Positions 18,203 through 26,704 of a stretch of 64,000 nt of DNA are shown piece by piece. Location: the NCBI RefSeq assembly GCF_003024525.3, contig NZ_CP035934.2, forward strand, positions 2,976,001-3,040,000, in the 5' to 3' direction. The notes under the pieces were generated by a model. That model saw only the letters and a program-made list of their open reading frames with translations. It searched no databases and was not told where the DNA came from. The first letter of the stretch is position 1. Each line of letters begins with the position of its first letter. A program made the position numbers and the translations under genes. Origin of the DNA: Acinetobacter cumulans. Its GTDB lineage: Bacteria; Pseudomonadota; Gammaproteobacteria; Pseudomonadales; Moraxellaceae.

Positions 18203-18237
18203 TAAAAAAACGCACCAAAAGGTGCGTTTAATTTTTT
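18203..18237. terminator. Bidirectional terminator
   Basis: AAACGCACC-AAAA-GGTGCGTTT sits between convergent genes with an A run on the left and a T run on the right. Confidence 0.85.
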
Positions 18238-18243
18238 AAATGA

Positions 18244-18522
18244 TTAACTCAAATATTGTGGCTTCTCATCCACAACGCCTGCTTGCCATTCATTGACTTG
18301 CTTTTCAAGCAAACCATATAGCGCAGCCTGAATCATCTGCTGCGCAATCACAGGTGTTTGATCCCCAAGTAAGGCTCGGACCTCTTCATTAAATTGAATC
18401 GTCACCAAAGGCTCTTGCTCTGAGCCTGCATTACGCAAGGCCAATTCACCACCCTCGAGTTGCACAAGTTCTAAAATTGCGTCTTGATTTCCAAATAATT
18501 CTTTCAACTGTTCTATAGACAT
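18244..18522 (-). CDS. Small conserved acidic protein, function unknown
   Basis: The 92-residue protein starts MSIEQLKELFGNQDA, with no signal peptide or membrane segment, and is rich in Glu/Gln/Leu with likely helical C-terminal half. I do not recognise a domain. The ATG at 18522 is preferred to an upstream in-frame GTG because GGAGG precedes it by 5 bases. Confidence 0.65.
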   Translation of the reverse strand: MSIEQLKELFGNQDAILELVQLEGGELALRNAGSEQEPLVTIQFNEEVRALLGDQTPVIAQQMIQAALYGLLEKQVNEWQAGVVDEKPQYLS

Positions 18523-18630
18523 ATATCCTCCATGCACAACATGGTGGCAAAGGCTACTGCACTTTGCACGGCTTAGATCATTAATATCGGGTTGAAATTG
18601 GCAATTTCAAGTACTGCTCATTAAATCGAA

Positions 18631-19134
18631 TTAGAACTCCACCATTTCATTACGGAAGCCATCAATCAACTGCGTTAATTCACGATGCCATTCACGTAAA
18701 ATTTTGGTATCAGGCAACCATGCTTGAGGCGACTGCGTCACTTTAATAATTAAATTTGACGAGGTTTCTGCCTCAGGTTCCGGTGCACTTGGCTCTGGTG
18801 CATACTGACACATCCGGTAAGCTCGCTTTAATTCAGCAATAAATCCTTCTTTGGCCAATTTTTGCATGACGGAAATTTCAGGAGACACCTGACCTTTAGC
18901 CGCCATATGTTCTTCTACAGATTTTAAAGTTGGATTAAAGTCATTTAAACGATAATAGCGCACCAGTTCCTGCAAGAACGCCAATACCGCACCGTGTAAG
19001 TGAAATACTGCAGCCTCTCGATGTGCTTGTGCTTGCTGAATATGTTCTACTTGCTCAGCTTGTTGGCAAGCCAGTCGTGCAAAATAGAGTTTTTGGTTGG
19101 TGCGATCAGCATGGTAACGAGCAACTCGAGACAT
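18631..19134 (-). CDS. DUF6586-like protein
   Basis: The 167-residue protein begins with R-T-N-Q-K-L-Y-F-A-R-L followed by a helical HREAAVFHLHGAVLAFLQEL segment, a pattern I associate with the DUF6586 family of Pseudomonas and Acinetobacter. The middle is Pro/Glu-rich (residues about 113-124) and the C terminus is predicted helical. It is cytosolic with no known role. It heads a minus-strand group of small genes, each apparently with its own ribosome-binding site. Confidence 0.6.
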   Translation of the reverse strand: MSRVARYHADRTNQKLYFARLACQQAEQVEHIQQAQAHREAAVFHLHGAVLAFLQELVRYYRLNDFNPTLKSVEEHMAAKGQVSPEISVMQKLAKEGFIAELKRAYRMCQYAPEPSAPEPEAETSSNLIIKVTQSPQAWLPDTKILREWHRELTQLIDGFRNEMVEF

Positions 19135-19209
19135 GAATTTAATTCCTACATTTTGGCGTTGAGTACAAGCACAAGCTTAAACTCAAACTCTCTGAATTCA
19201 CAATAAATA

Positions 19210-19569
19210 TTATGGATGATCCATTTCAATTAAATAGATTTTCCGTTTAGCAATTTGTGGTTGTATTGTTGCAATGGGACGAATATTTTCTAAAGTCCAA
19301 GCCCAGTATCCTGCTTCCCAATAAGAGGCCTGTGCAGGCTCAATTTCATCTTCAGTCCAAGCATGGACTTCTCGCACATCCACCATTGCAATGGCATGCC
19401 CCATTTCCTCCGCACCTTCTTGGTGTAGAAAATGCTGATTTTCGACAATCACTAAATTCTTTAAAGGCAATTGCTCAGGTCGCCAACGGCGCACTTCCAG
19501 TGTTTTTAAACCATTGACAATTTTTTGCCCTGCAGGAGCCACAATAGAAAGTGCGAAATAGGTTTGCAT
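19210..19569 (-). CDS. ASCH-domain protein
   Basis: The 119-residue protein starts with an ASCH-type beta-barrel: 'ALSIVAPAGQKIVNGLKTLEVRRWRP' with the conserved G-x-K-T-x-E-x-R, then 'LVIVENQHF', 'AIAMVDVREV' and 'WAWTLENIRPI'. ASCH domains resemble PUA domains and are thought to bind RNA or hydrolyse modified nucleosides such as N4-acetylcytidine. The exact substrate here is unknown. Confidence 0.8.
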   Translation of the reverse strand: MQTYFALSIVAPAGQKIVNGLKTLEVRRWRPEQLPLKNLVIVENQHFLHQEGAEEMGHAIAMVDVREVHAWTEDEIEPAQASYWEAGYWAWTLENIRPIATIQPQIAKRKIYLIEMDHP

Positions 19570-19587
19570 GCTGAATTCACCATAAAA

Positions 19588-19611
19588 AAAGGAGCAATTA
19601 TTGCTCCCTTT
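19588..19611 (-). terminator. Terminator of the RRM gene
   Basis: GGAGCAA-TTA-TTGCTCC hairpin lies 6 bases past the stop of the minus-strand RRM gene; on that strand a T run follows. Confidence 0.75.
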
Positions 19612-19616
19612 CTTTA

Positions 19617-19868
19617 TTAAGCTTTTGGTTTGTCTTCGACAGATTTAACTCGAATACCCATACCTTTCACTTTCAGCGTATTTAAACCTTTAATCGCTTT
19701 AATTGCTTCACGGCCATTTGGCATTTCTACAAAACCGAAACCTTTAGATTTGCCCGTTTCAGCATCCATCACTACCACTGCTGATTCAACCTTACCAAAA
19801 GGTTTAAACAATTCCAGTAATTCTGCTTCTGTTACCGAGCGCTCTAAGTTACGTACTAAAATATTCAT
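19617..19868 (-). CDS. Single-RRM RNA-binding protein
   Basis: The 83-residue protein is one RNA-recognition motif: RNP2 is I-L-V-R-N-L at residues 3-8 and RNP1 is K-G-F-G-F-V-E-M at about 42-49, followed by the usual A-I-K-A-I-K-G-L helix. Such small bacterial RRM proteins bind single-stranded RNA and are often cold-induced. It has its own terminator. Confidence 0.9.
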   Translation of the reverse strand: MNILVRNLERSVTEAELLELFKPFGKVESAVVVMDAETGKSKGFGFVEMPNGREAIKAIKGLNTLKVKGMGIRVKSVEDKPKA

Positions 19869-19957
19869 TCAATTTTCCAAATAGGCAGCGTCCTCAAAAA
19901 GCATTTGCCTATGGTTGCTTTTTGAACTTGCGTGCTCAATCACGTCAATGCACTATT

Positions 19958-21946
19958 TTAATCGAGATCGATGCCAAAATCTAAATTAATCGACTTACGC
20001 TCAATTAAAGCAGTTTTTACTGTTTGTTCACGTTGCTTATAATGTGTTTCCATCGTACATAATTGACGCGTCATATCATTAAAAAAGTAGCTTTGAACTT
20101 TGCGTCCTTGCTCATCAACGGTTTCACGCGCCCAATGATTTAAGTTTTGCTTGGTTAAAATCAATTCATTTTGCGCACGAGTTAAAGCCACATACAGTAC
20201 ACGGCGCTCTTCCTCTACGGCATCAAAATCGCCTGCTGCCCGTGAGTTTGGATACTGTCCTGGGCTAACATTGGCCACATAGCAGACTTTCTGCTCTGTC
20301 CCTTTGGCAGAATGAATAGTAATTAAAGTCACGACATCGGTATCGGATTGGCGTTCAATTTCAGAAATAGATACCGGATCAAGCACATAAGCTTCTAAAA
20401 ACTCTGCCAATTGATCGTGCTTAGACGCCAGTTGTTTGACCAACTCAAAATCACCTTGGCGACGTGGCCAATCCTTTTTATAGTTCTCCGCCAACTGCGT
20501 TTCAATCGCTTGAATGGCCAAGCTCACACACGCTTTAACCTGATCTTTGAGCACCGACATTTGCTTCATGATCAATATCGCTTCTGCAGGCACTTTACCA
20601 AACTTCTCTAATTGCTTTGCAATACCATCAATGTCGTGTTCAAGTAGCAATTGCTGTGAAAGCTTACTCGCGCCTACATCCCCCACACCATTCCACAAGG
20701 TTAAAAAGCGCATCCAAGCAATGTCATCAAGTGGATTAGACATGAGGCGAAGCAGGCTCATCAGATCTTTTACATGCGCTGTTTCAAGCAGTTTCATGCC
20801 ACCAATAAAGCGATAAGGCACGTTGGCAGCAATGCAGGCTGCTTCAATACTACGGGCGGCAAAGCTCGAACGTACCAGCACCATGTGATCTGACCATTTG
20901 TTGCCTTGTAAATAATGGCGCTCTTTAATATCAATCGCAATCCATTTGGCTTCATCAAATTCATTTGGGAAAATATGCATTTTCGGCTTAATGCCTTCCC
21001 CACGATGCGCATCTAAACGTTTGTCATATTTAATTTCAGATTCATCTAATAACCAATTAGAGAGGTCTAAAATTTCTTGAGTCGAGCGGTAGTTTTTTTC
21101 CAGTTTAAAGATTTCAGCATTTGGCACTCGCTCTTTAAAATGATGAATGTTTTCAAAGTCTGCACCGCGAAAGCCGTAAATGGACTGCGCATCGTCACCC
21201 ACGCAAAATAAACTTACACGATCCTTCAATGGCTCTAATAAAGCCCATTGCAAGGGATTGGTGTCCTGCATTTCATCGACCAACATATAACGACAAATCG
21301 ACGCCACATAATCCACTAAACCATCAGACTCCGCCAAAGCCTTCGCCACAATGGCTAAAATATCATCATAATCTAAAAATGCACGGGCACGTTTGCGGGC
21401 TTCGTACTCTTTCATAATGTCCGCAATCTGGTCTTTGAGCGCCAAATATTCGGGCATTTGTTTTTCTAGTGCTTCACTCAGTTTTTGACGGGTATTGCGT
21501 GCATAAGAATATAGATCGCAAAGCTCAGCAGGCTTAGGTAAAAAGTTAGGATTTTTTTTATCGTCGCGCCCACGAATCAAGCGAAACATCATATTTTGAT
21601 CATCACGATCAATAATGGAAAACTGCTCTAAACCAAAAGCTTTTGGAATACGGCGTAGCAAGTACATACAAAAAGTATGAAATGTCGATGCTCGCAAGCC
21701 CTGTGCTTGATCGCCCAAGGCCAGTTCAACACGTGCCACAATTTCACTGGCCGCACGACGGGTAAAAGTTAAAATTTGAATTTGATTGGCTGGTACACCT
21801 TGATCAATTAAATAAGCTGCACGCGCCACGATGGTTTTGGTTTTACCACAACCTGCCCCTGCCAAAACCAAGCTATGCTGTGCTTCTGTTGTTGCGGCTT
21901 GTTTTTGTTGCGGGTTTAATTCATTAATCAGGTTGGCTAAACTCAT
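19958..21946 (-). CDS. UvrD/Rep-family ATP-dependent DNA helicase
   Basis: The 662-residue superfamily 1A helicase shows Walker A in A-G-A-G-C-G-K-T-K-T (about 28-37), motif Ia 'ILTFTRRAASE', the DEMQDTNPLQW Walker B, motif III 'FCVGDDAQSIYGFRGA', motif IV 'LEKNYRST', motif V 'VTLITIHSAKGTE' and motif VI 'RRVLYVALTRAQNEL'. It unwinds DNA 3'-5'. It is shorter than UvrD and Rep (about 720 and 670 residues) and lacks an obvious RecB-like nuclease; Acinetobacter has several such paralogues, so I give no symbol. Confidence 0.9.
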   Translation of the reverse strand: MSLANLINELNPQQKQAATTEAQHSLVLAGAGCGKTKTIVARAAYLIDQGVPANQIQILTFTRRAASEIVARVELALGDQAQGLRASTFHTFCMYLLRRIPKAFGLEQFSIIDRDDQNMMFRLIRGRDDKKNPNFLPKPAELCDLYSYARNTRQKLSEALEKQMPEYLALKDQIADIMKEYEARKRARAFLDYDDILAIVAKALAESDGLVDYVASICRYMLVDEMQDTNPLQWALLEPLKDRVSLFCVGDDAQSIYGFRGADFENIHHFKERVPNAEIFKLEKNYRSTQEILDLSNWLLDESEIKYDKRLDAHRGEGIKPKMHIFPNEFDEAKWIAIDIKERHYLQGNKWSDHMVLVRSSFAARSIEAACIAANVPYRFIGGMKLLETAHVKDLMSLLRLMSNPLDDIAWMRFLTLWNGVGDVGASKLSQQLLLEHDIDGIAKQLEKFGKVPAEAILIMKQMSVLKDQVKACVSLAIQAIETQLAENYKKDWPRRQGDFELVKQLASKHDQLAEFLEAYVLDPVSISEIERQSDTDVVTLITIHSAKGTEQKVCYVANVSPGQYPNSRAAGDFDAVEEERRVLYVALTRAQNELILTKQNLNHWARETVDEQGRKVQSYFFNDMTRQLCTMETHYKQREQTVKTALIERKSINLDFGIDLD

Positions 21947-22120
21947 GGTGTCTCATCGTACGGGTTAGGCCTATAGTTTAGCAGAGCTGTATGCAGAAAA
22001 CTTGATGAACAAAGCTAAGCTGAGATCACAAGAAAGGCTCAGTAGCGGTACAAAAGTGGCTGAATTTCATTTTGTATCAGCCAATTAGTTTATACGTATT
22101 TTAAAAATAAGCATAAAATA

Positions 22121-22450
22121 TTATCGATACACTCTGATGGTTTTATTGTCTAGCACTTCATAGCTCAGACCCAATCGCTGAGTAGTCACATCAAGATAAG
22201 TTAAAAAATTTTGATCTCTTAAATTGATGGGAAAACTCCTTTTTTTATCCACGCTTTGATCAATCACAACCTTAATCCCTTTTTCATGCTGAATGAGATA
22301 TGCGGCTGTTTGAATTGAATTATCATTAAATCGAAAAGACGTTTTATTTCCTTGTTTTAATCTGTCTTTCACTTCATGAGTGGCATCCGCATGAGCAAAG
22401 CCAAAACTCTGCAGCCCCAACATCGACACTAAAAAGATTATTTTTTTCAT
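22121..22450 (-). CDS. Secretin-N-terminal (STN)-like secreted small protein
   Basis: The 109-residue product has a signal peptide (MKKIIFLVSMLGLQSFGFAHA) and a mature domain 'TSFRFNDNSIQTAAYLIQHEKGIKVVIDQSV' ending 'LGLSYEVLDNKTIRVYR', resembling the STN domain of secretins and FecA/FpvA-type receptors. An insertion sequence lies directly upstream: its 9-bp target duplication ends on the A of the ATG, and the original ribosome-binding site is now on the far side of the IS. Whether it is still expressed is doubtful. Confidence 0.6.
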   Translation of the reverse strand: MKKIIFLVSMLGLQSFGFAHADATHEVKDRLKQGNKTSFRFNDNSIQTAAYLIQHEKGIKVVIDQSVDKKRSFPINLRDQNFLTYLDVTTQRLGLSYEVLDNKTIRVYR

Positions 22451-22458
22451 ATTTGATC
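22450..22458. repeat. Target-site duplication, left copy
   Basis: TATTTGATC lies immediately left of the IS terminal inverted repeat and is repeated exactly at 23498-23506. Confidence 0.93.
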
Positions 22459-23497
22459 GGCTTTGTTGCACAAAGATTTGAAATGCAAAGCGCCCCTAAT
22501 TGATCCAAATTTAAGGCGTAACTTGGGTAAGTGGGCGACCTAATTCCGTAAATCTGTTAAGGACTGCTACACGTGCATGGATCTCATTCACCTGACTAGG
22601 AAAGCTTCTTGCCATTAATTTATCGCCTAATAATTTGATGCAATGCATCTTGGTTTCCACCAAACTGCGGCGATGATAGCCTGACCATTTTTTCCATAAT
22701 GTCCTGCCTAAATGTTTAACTGTTCGAAGTAATTCATTTCGCTCTAGCGAGCTACTCTTTGTATCTTTCCATGGTTTCGCATTTTTTCTAGGTGGAATCA
22801 CCGCATGCGCTTGCCGATCTGCAATGACCTGACGGCATTGCTTGGTGTCATAAGCTCCATCGGTATAAACAGAGTCAATCTGCTCATCTTGTGGAATCTG
22901 ATTAAGTAAATCACCAAGCACCTGTGAATCACTGACATTATTGGTTGTGAGCTGAATAGCGCGTATTTGTAGGGTTTTGGCATCTATACCAATATGTAGT
23001 TTACGCCATTGGCGACGATATTCAGCTCCATGTTTCTTGCGTTTCCATTCGCCCTCACCTAGAAACTTCATGCCTGTAGAGTCTACGAGTAGATGCAGCC
23101 CATCGCTACTTTTTTGGTAGCTGATTGCAATATCAATATGCTTTTGTCTTCTACAAAGCGTACTGTAATCTGGTGCGGTCCAATTTAATCCGCAAAGTTT
23201 AATCAGACTTTGCACAAAGCCAGTGACCATACGTAAAGACAAACGGAATAGAGATTTAATCATTAAGCAGCATTGGATAGCTGCGTCGGAGTAGGTTTGA
23301 TTTCGCCCTTGTTTGCCTTTTGATGGAGCATACCATTGCGTAGCAGGATCAAACCAAATGGCAATATTTCCGCGACTCATGAGTGCTCGGTTATATGCGG
23401 GCCAATTGGTTGTGCGGTAGATTTTGTGTGTAGGCTTCTTCATTTGAAAATTATATCGCTGAAAAAGCCTTTACAGATAGGTTTGTGCAACAAAGCC
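22459..23497 (-). mobile_element. IS5-family (IS903-type) insertion sequence, 1,039 bp
   Basis: The element is bounded by perfect 16-bp terminal inverted repeats, GGCTTTGTTGCACAAA at 22459-22474 and its complement at 23482-23497, and flanked by 9-bp direct repeats TATTTGATC. One intact transposase gene fills it. Size, 9-bp duplication and transposase signature fit the IS903 subgroup. It appears complete and recently inserted, since both ends and the duplication are perfect. Confidence 0.93.
22511..23443 (-). CDS. IS5-family DDE transposase
   Basis: The 310-residue transposase shows the DDE triad: Asp in L-L-V-D-S-T-G-M-K, Asp in Y-T-D-G-A-Y-D-T and Glu in the exact Y-(2)-R-(3)-E-(6)-K signature (YHRRSLVETKMHCIK). 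The length equals that of IS903-type enzymes, with no frameshift or stop, so it should be active. It is transcribed towards the STN-like gene. Confidence 0.95.
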   Translation of the reverse strand: MKKPTHKIYRTTNWPAYNRALMSRGNIAIWFDPATQWYAPSKGKQGRNQTYSDAAIQCCLMIKSLFRLSLRMVTGFVQSLIKLCGLNWTAPDYSTLCRRQKHIDIAISYQKSSDGLHLLVDSTGMKFLGEGEWKRKKHGAEYRRQWRKLHIGIDAKTLQIRAIQLTTNNVSDSQVLGDLLNQIPQDEQIDSVYTDGAYDTKQCRQVIADRQAHAVIPPRKNAKPWKDTKSSSLERNELLRTVKHLGRTLWKKWSGYHRRSLVETKMHCIKLLGDKLMARSFPSQVNEIHARVAVLNRFTELGRPLTQVTP

Positions 23498-23506
23498 TAT
23501 TTGATC
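23498..23506. repeat. Target-site duplication, right copy
   Basis: TATTTGATC directly follows the right inverted repeat and matches the left copy at 22450-22458. Confidence 0.93.
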
Positions 23507-23516
23507 TCAATAAACA

Positions 23517-24647
23517 TTATTTCAATAATTTAGCTATATTTTCACACGCTTTTTGCAAATTCATTTCCGCATTTTTGAATGCATCTTCCAAGGCACAATT
23601 TGGTGGATTAATCCCAACAATCTGCGTAAATCCTAAATCATAAAGTTCAGCTATACTCTCACCCACCACACCAGCAAAAGCAATTACAGGCTTATTGAAC
23701 TGCTTCGCCACCTGCGCCACGCCATACGGTGTTTTACCCAATTTGGTTTGATGATCAATTTTACCTTCGCCTGTCAGCACATAATCTGCCTGCGCAATTT
23801 TTTGCACCAGCTGCGTCTGCTCAATCATCAGCGCTATGCCTGATTGAATGGATGCGCCTGCAAAAGCCATCAGACCAAAACCAAGTCCACCTGCGGCGCC
23901 TGCACCTTGAACATTGCGTAAAGTACAACCCAGTGTCGCTTCAACGACATCAGCATAGTGGCTAAGGTTCTGGTCTAACTGTTGTACCATCTGCTGTGTT
24001 GCGCCTTTTTGTGGCGCAAAGATATAGGATGCGCCATTTACACCACACAACGGGTTATTGACATCACTAGCAATAATGATTTCGGTCTGTACTAAACGAG
24101 TGTCGAGTTGGGTCACATCAACCTGTACAACTTGATGTAGATTTCCGCCACAAACCTCAATTTCTGTAGCTTGATCATTTAAAAATTGAACCCCGAGTGC
24201 CTGTGCCATACCAGCACCGCCATCATTGGTTACACTTCCGCCTAAGCCAATAATAATTTTATTCACGCCTAAATCTAATGCTGCCTTGATCATTTCTCCC
24301 GTGCCATAGGTCGAAGTCAGTGACGGATTTCGGGCCCTAACTGTCACAAGGTGAATACCATTGGCTTTTGCCATTTCAATAACTGCGGTTTTTCCCTCAT
24401 CGATAAGACCAAAATAGGTATGAATACGTTGATTAGGCAAAGGCCCTCTAACTGTGATTGCATGTGTTTGCCCATGGCAAACACTGAGTAATGCATCCAC
24501 AGTGCCCTCACCACCATCGGCCATTGGAACGGCAATAACATCTGCATGTGGAATAACATTTAAAATGGCACGTCGCATTGCGTTACAGGCTTGCTGCGCA
24601 CTCAGACTTTCTTTAAATGAATCGGGAGCAAGAACAAAAGTGGTCAT
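23517..24647 (-). CDS. Glycerate kinase (type 2, GarK/GlxK-like)
   Basis: The 376-residue enzyme phosphorylates D-glycerate with ATP, linking glyoxylate/glycerate use to glycolysis. Family marks are the N terminus 'VLAPDSFKESLSAQQA', 'PMADGGEGTVDALL', 'IIGLGGSVTNDGGAGMAQALG' and 'VLTGEGKIDHQTKLGKTP'. The ATG at 24647 is chosen over an upstream TTG. Before the IS insertion the STN-like gene would have followed 18 bases behind this stop codon, so the two may have been one transcript. Confidence 0.88.
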   Translation of the reverse strand: MTTFVLAPDSFKESLSAQQACNAMRRAILNVIPHADVIAVPMADGGEGTVDALLSVCHGQTHAITVRGPLPNQRIHTYFGLIDEGKTAVIEMAKANGIHLVTVRARNPSLTSTYGTGEMIKAALDLGVNKIIIGLGGSVTNDGGAGMAQALGVQFLNDQATEIEVCGGNLHQVVQVDVTQLDTRLVQTEIIIASDVNNPLCGVNGASYIFAPQKGATQQMVQQLDQNLSHYADVVEATLGCTLRNVQGAGAAGGLGFGLMAFAGASIQSGIALMIEQTQLVQKIAQADYVLTGEGKIDHQTKLGKTPYGVAQVAKQFNKPVIAFAGVVGESIAELYDLGFTQIVGINPPNCALEDAFKNAEMNLQKACENIAKLLK

Positions 24648-24728
24648 CTCAATGCTCAAAATAAACCTTGTCCTAAACCATAACGGTTTTAAAATAATAG
24701 GTATATCTAAATATCAAAAAGGCTCGAA

Positions 24729-25178
24729 ATGTCTCGAATTAACTTGGGTCAGTCTGCACCTGAACTGTATAAAAAAGTTGCCGAACTAGATGCTTTGGCC
24801 ATGCAAAAAGTCCAAGAAGCACAGTTGAATGAAGGCTTTGCACATTTGCTTAAACTCCGTGCCTCACAAATTAATCAATGTGCATTTTGCATTCGGATGC
24901 ATGCTCAAGATGCCCTCAAAACAGGTGAAAGCGCAGAGCGAATTGCGCTTTTGAATGCTTGGCGTGAAACCGAATACTATGACCAAGCAGAACGGGCAGC
25001 TTTAGCTTTAATGGAAGCCATCACGCTTATTGCCGTAGATCAAGTGCCCGATGCGATTTATGAAGATGCTTTACCCTTTTTAACGGATGCACAAATTAGT
25101 GCCATTGAATGGCTAGCGATTGTCATTAATGCATGGAACCGAATTGCGATTAGCAGTCGCTACAGCGTGAAGCCTTAA
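24729..25178 (+). CDS. AhpD-like / carboxymuconolactone decarboxylase family protein
   Basis: The 149-residue protein carries the AhpD-type redox motif C-A-F-C (Cys51/Cys54) in NQCAFCIRMHAQDALKTGES, with the downstream histidine, and the 'RIALLNAWRETEYYDQAERAALALMEAIT' helix typical of the CMD family. Such proteins act as thiol peroxidase-like antioxidants; a true decarboxylase would lack the CxxC pair. Confidence 0.87.
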   Translation: MSRINLGQSAPELYKKVAELDALAMQKVQEAQLNEGFAHLLKLRASQINQCAFCIRMHAQDALKTGESAERIALLNAWRETEYYDQAERAALALMEAITLIAVDQVPDAIYEDALPFLTDAQISAIEWLAIVINAWNRIAISSRYSVKP

Positions 25179-25190
25179 TTGCATACTAAA

Positions 25191-25215
25191 AAGAGCGCCT
25201 TAGCGCTCTTTTTTA
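25191..25215. terminator. Bidirectional terminator
   Basis: AAGAGCGC-CTTA-GCGCTCTT with flanking A's and T's lies between convergent genes. Confidence 0.85.
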
Positions 25216-25234
25216 CATCTGATTACTTCTAAGC

Positions 25235-25807
25235 TTATTGATCTGCCGAGCTCTTTGGCACTTCACGGCGAATATATGAAGCCAAAGTCAGATAGTTAAT
25301 TCCTTGGAATAAAATATCGACTGCTAAAAATAACCCCAACACCCAAAATGGCGCATCAGGCGACATGAAGATAATCACGCCAGTAATTAAAGTCAGTAAG
25401 CCTGAAAATAAAGTCCAACCCCAGCCTTGTATCGCACGGAATACAAGCGCACTCAAGACACGAATCACACCTGCAATAATTAAAATAATCGCCAGAATAT
25501 TGGTCAAGATAATGGCCGTTTTGACTGGCGTACTAAAGGCATAATACCCAGCAACCAAATACAAAAGACCAAACAACGCCCAAAGCCAGCGAAACCCTCC
25601 TTCAAAAATTTTAAATGCGGCCACAAAATGCAACAGACCACCAATCATCATGAGCACACCAAAAATAAACACCACAGACAGTGTCGCAAAAGGCAAAGCG
25701 GCTAATAAGACAACGCCAAAAATGGTCAGTAAAATGCCCAAGCCTAAATACCATTTACGATTTTCATGTAATTGATGTCGAACTAAATCATTTCCTACTG
25801 TTCTCAT
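25235..25807 (-). CDS. HdeD-like (DUF308) membrane protein
   Basis: The 190-residue protein has six hydrophobic segments of the HdeD family (paired GxxxxxxG-type helices, e.g. 'WYLGLGILLTIFGVVLLAALPFATL' and 'VFIFGVLMMIGGLLHFVAAFKIFEGG'). In E. coli HdeD is an inner-membrane protein of acid resistance at high cell density. The upstream region contains DnaA-box-like sequences. Confidence 0.85.
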   Translation of the reverse strand: MRTVGNDLVRHQLHENRKWYLGLGILLTIFGVVLLAALPFATLSVVFIFGVLMMIGGLLHFVAAFKIFEGGFRWLWALFGLLYLVAGYYAFSTPVKTAIILTNILAIILIIAGVIRVLSALVFRAIQGWGWTLFSGLLTLITGVIIFMSPDAPFWVLGLFLAVDILFQGINYLTLASYIRREVPKSSADQ

Positions 25808-25874
25808 ATTCTTCTCAAGTCAGATGGCTTTATTGAGTTGTAACACGTTCTGTACTAAAGCAAAAGTCCAAAAG

Positions 25875-25935
25875 TTATACACAGTTTTCCATCAAATCGT
25901 ACTTAGGACTGTGGATAAAATTTGAGTTATCCATA
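25875..25935. promoter_or_regulatory. Cluster of DnaA-box-like 9-mers
   Basis: TTATACACA (25875-25883, plus strand) and TTATCCACA (25910-25918, minus strand) both match the DnaA consensus TTATNCACA; TTATCCATA (25927-25935) has one mismatch. The three lie within 61 bases in the promoter region of the HdeD-like gene. Confidence 0.5.
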
Positions 25936-25936
25936 G

Positions 25937-26698
25937 TTAAGGTTTGAGCCAACCGACTTCTTGTGCTGTTTGTGTATTGATCAACGTTTGCGCTAAATGC
26001 TCTGGCATTTTACTTTGCGTCGCTGAAACTGGAATATGCCCAGCCATGAGTTCAGCCTTAGCCTGTGGATAGCGCGGTAACTGTTCTGGATACGCATAAC
26101 CCTGCGGAAAAATCGGTTGCCCCGTTGCTAAATCATACTTATCGGTTGCGCCAAAGGCATGTAAAAGCTCATGTACCAAGACAATTTTATTTTGCGCACC
26201 TTGCTTTTTGGATGCGAATAAATTCACTGAGCCGATGCGTCCATTTTCAAGTGCTGTTGAATGCTTTAACTCTCGCATTTGGCGCGGATCATAATAATTT
26301 AGATATAGCGTTAAGCTGGCAGGACCATCACTTTTTTGCTGATTGTTCCATGCATAAAAACGGAACTTTAAGCTCCATAACATGACATCTAAAATATTGG
26401 CCTGATCGGGTACTTTGGGAGGCAACTGTTTCAACTCACGTCCTAAACGGAAGTAAAAATAGGTCGGTTGCCCACGAAATTGCTGCGCATAGTTTTGTAA
26501 ATATTGCTGTGCGCCATCTAAATCTCGCTCAGAAAGATGTTGGATATAGGTCTGGGTTGTCGCTAAACCATCGGCATTAATTGGATGTAATAATACAAAT
26601 ACAGGCTTGTTCCAATCCTGATTTTTATCTCTATACGCGTTGAGAGCAACAATCCCCAACACGATTAATAAGCACAGAATTCTTATTTTTTTCCACAT
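25937..26698 (-). CDS. Membrane-anchored putative zinc metallopeptidase
   Basis: The 253-residue protein has an N-terminal signal anchor (about 5-20) and a catalytic-looking H-E-L-L-H (His176, Glu177, His180) followed by A-F-G-A-T-D-K-Y-D, where the aspartate could be the third zinc ligand, as in gluzincin/metzincin-like folds. I recognise no named family. It starts 6 bases after the NYN gene's stop, without a clear ribosome-binding site, so translation may depend on that gene. Confidence 0.65.
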   Translation of the reverse strand: MWKKIRILCLLIVLGIVALNAYRDKNQDWNKPVFVLLHPINADGLATTQTYIQHLSERDLDGAQQYLQNYAQQFRGQPTYFYFRLGRELKQLPPKVPDQANILDVMLWSLKFRFYAWNNQQKSDGPASLTLYLNYYDPRQMRELKHSTALENGRIGSVNLFASKKQGAQNKIVLVHELLHAFGATDKYDLATGQPIFPQGYAYPEQLPRYPQAKAELMAGHIPVSATQSKMPEHLAQTLINTQTAQEVGWLKP

Positions 26699-26704
26699 GT
26701 TAAT

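Noticed and set aside
25875..25935. DnaA-box cluster as the chromosomal origin
   Set aside because: No dnaA, rpmH, gidA or dnaN gene and no AT-rich unwinding repeats nearby; three boxes alone do not make oriC.
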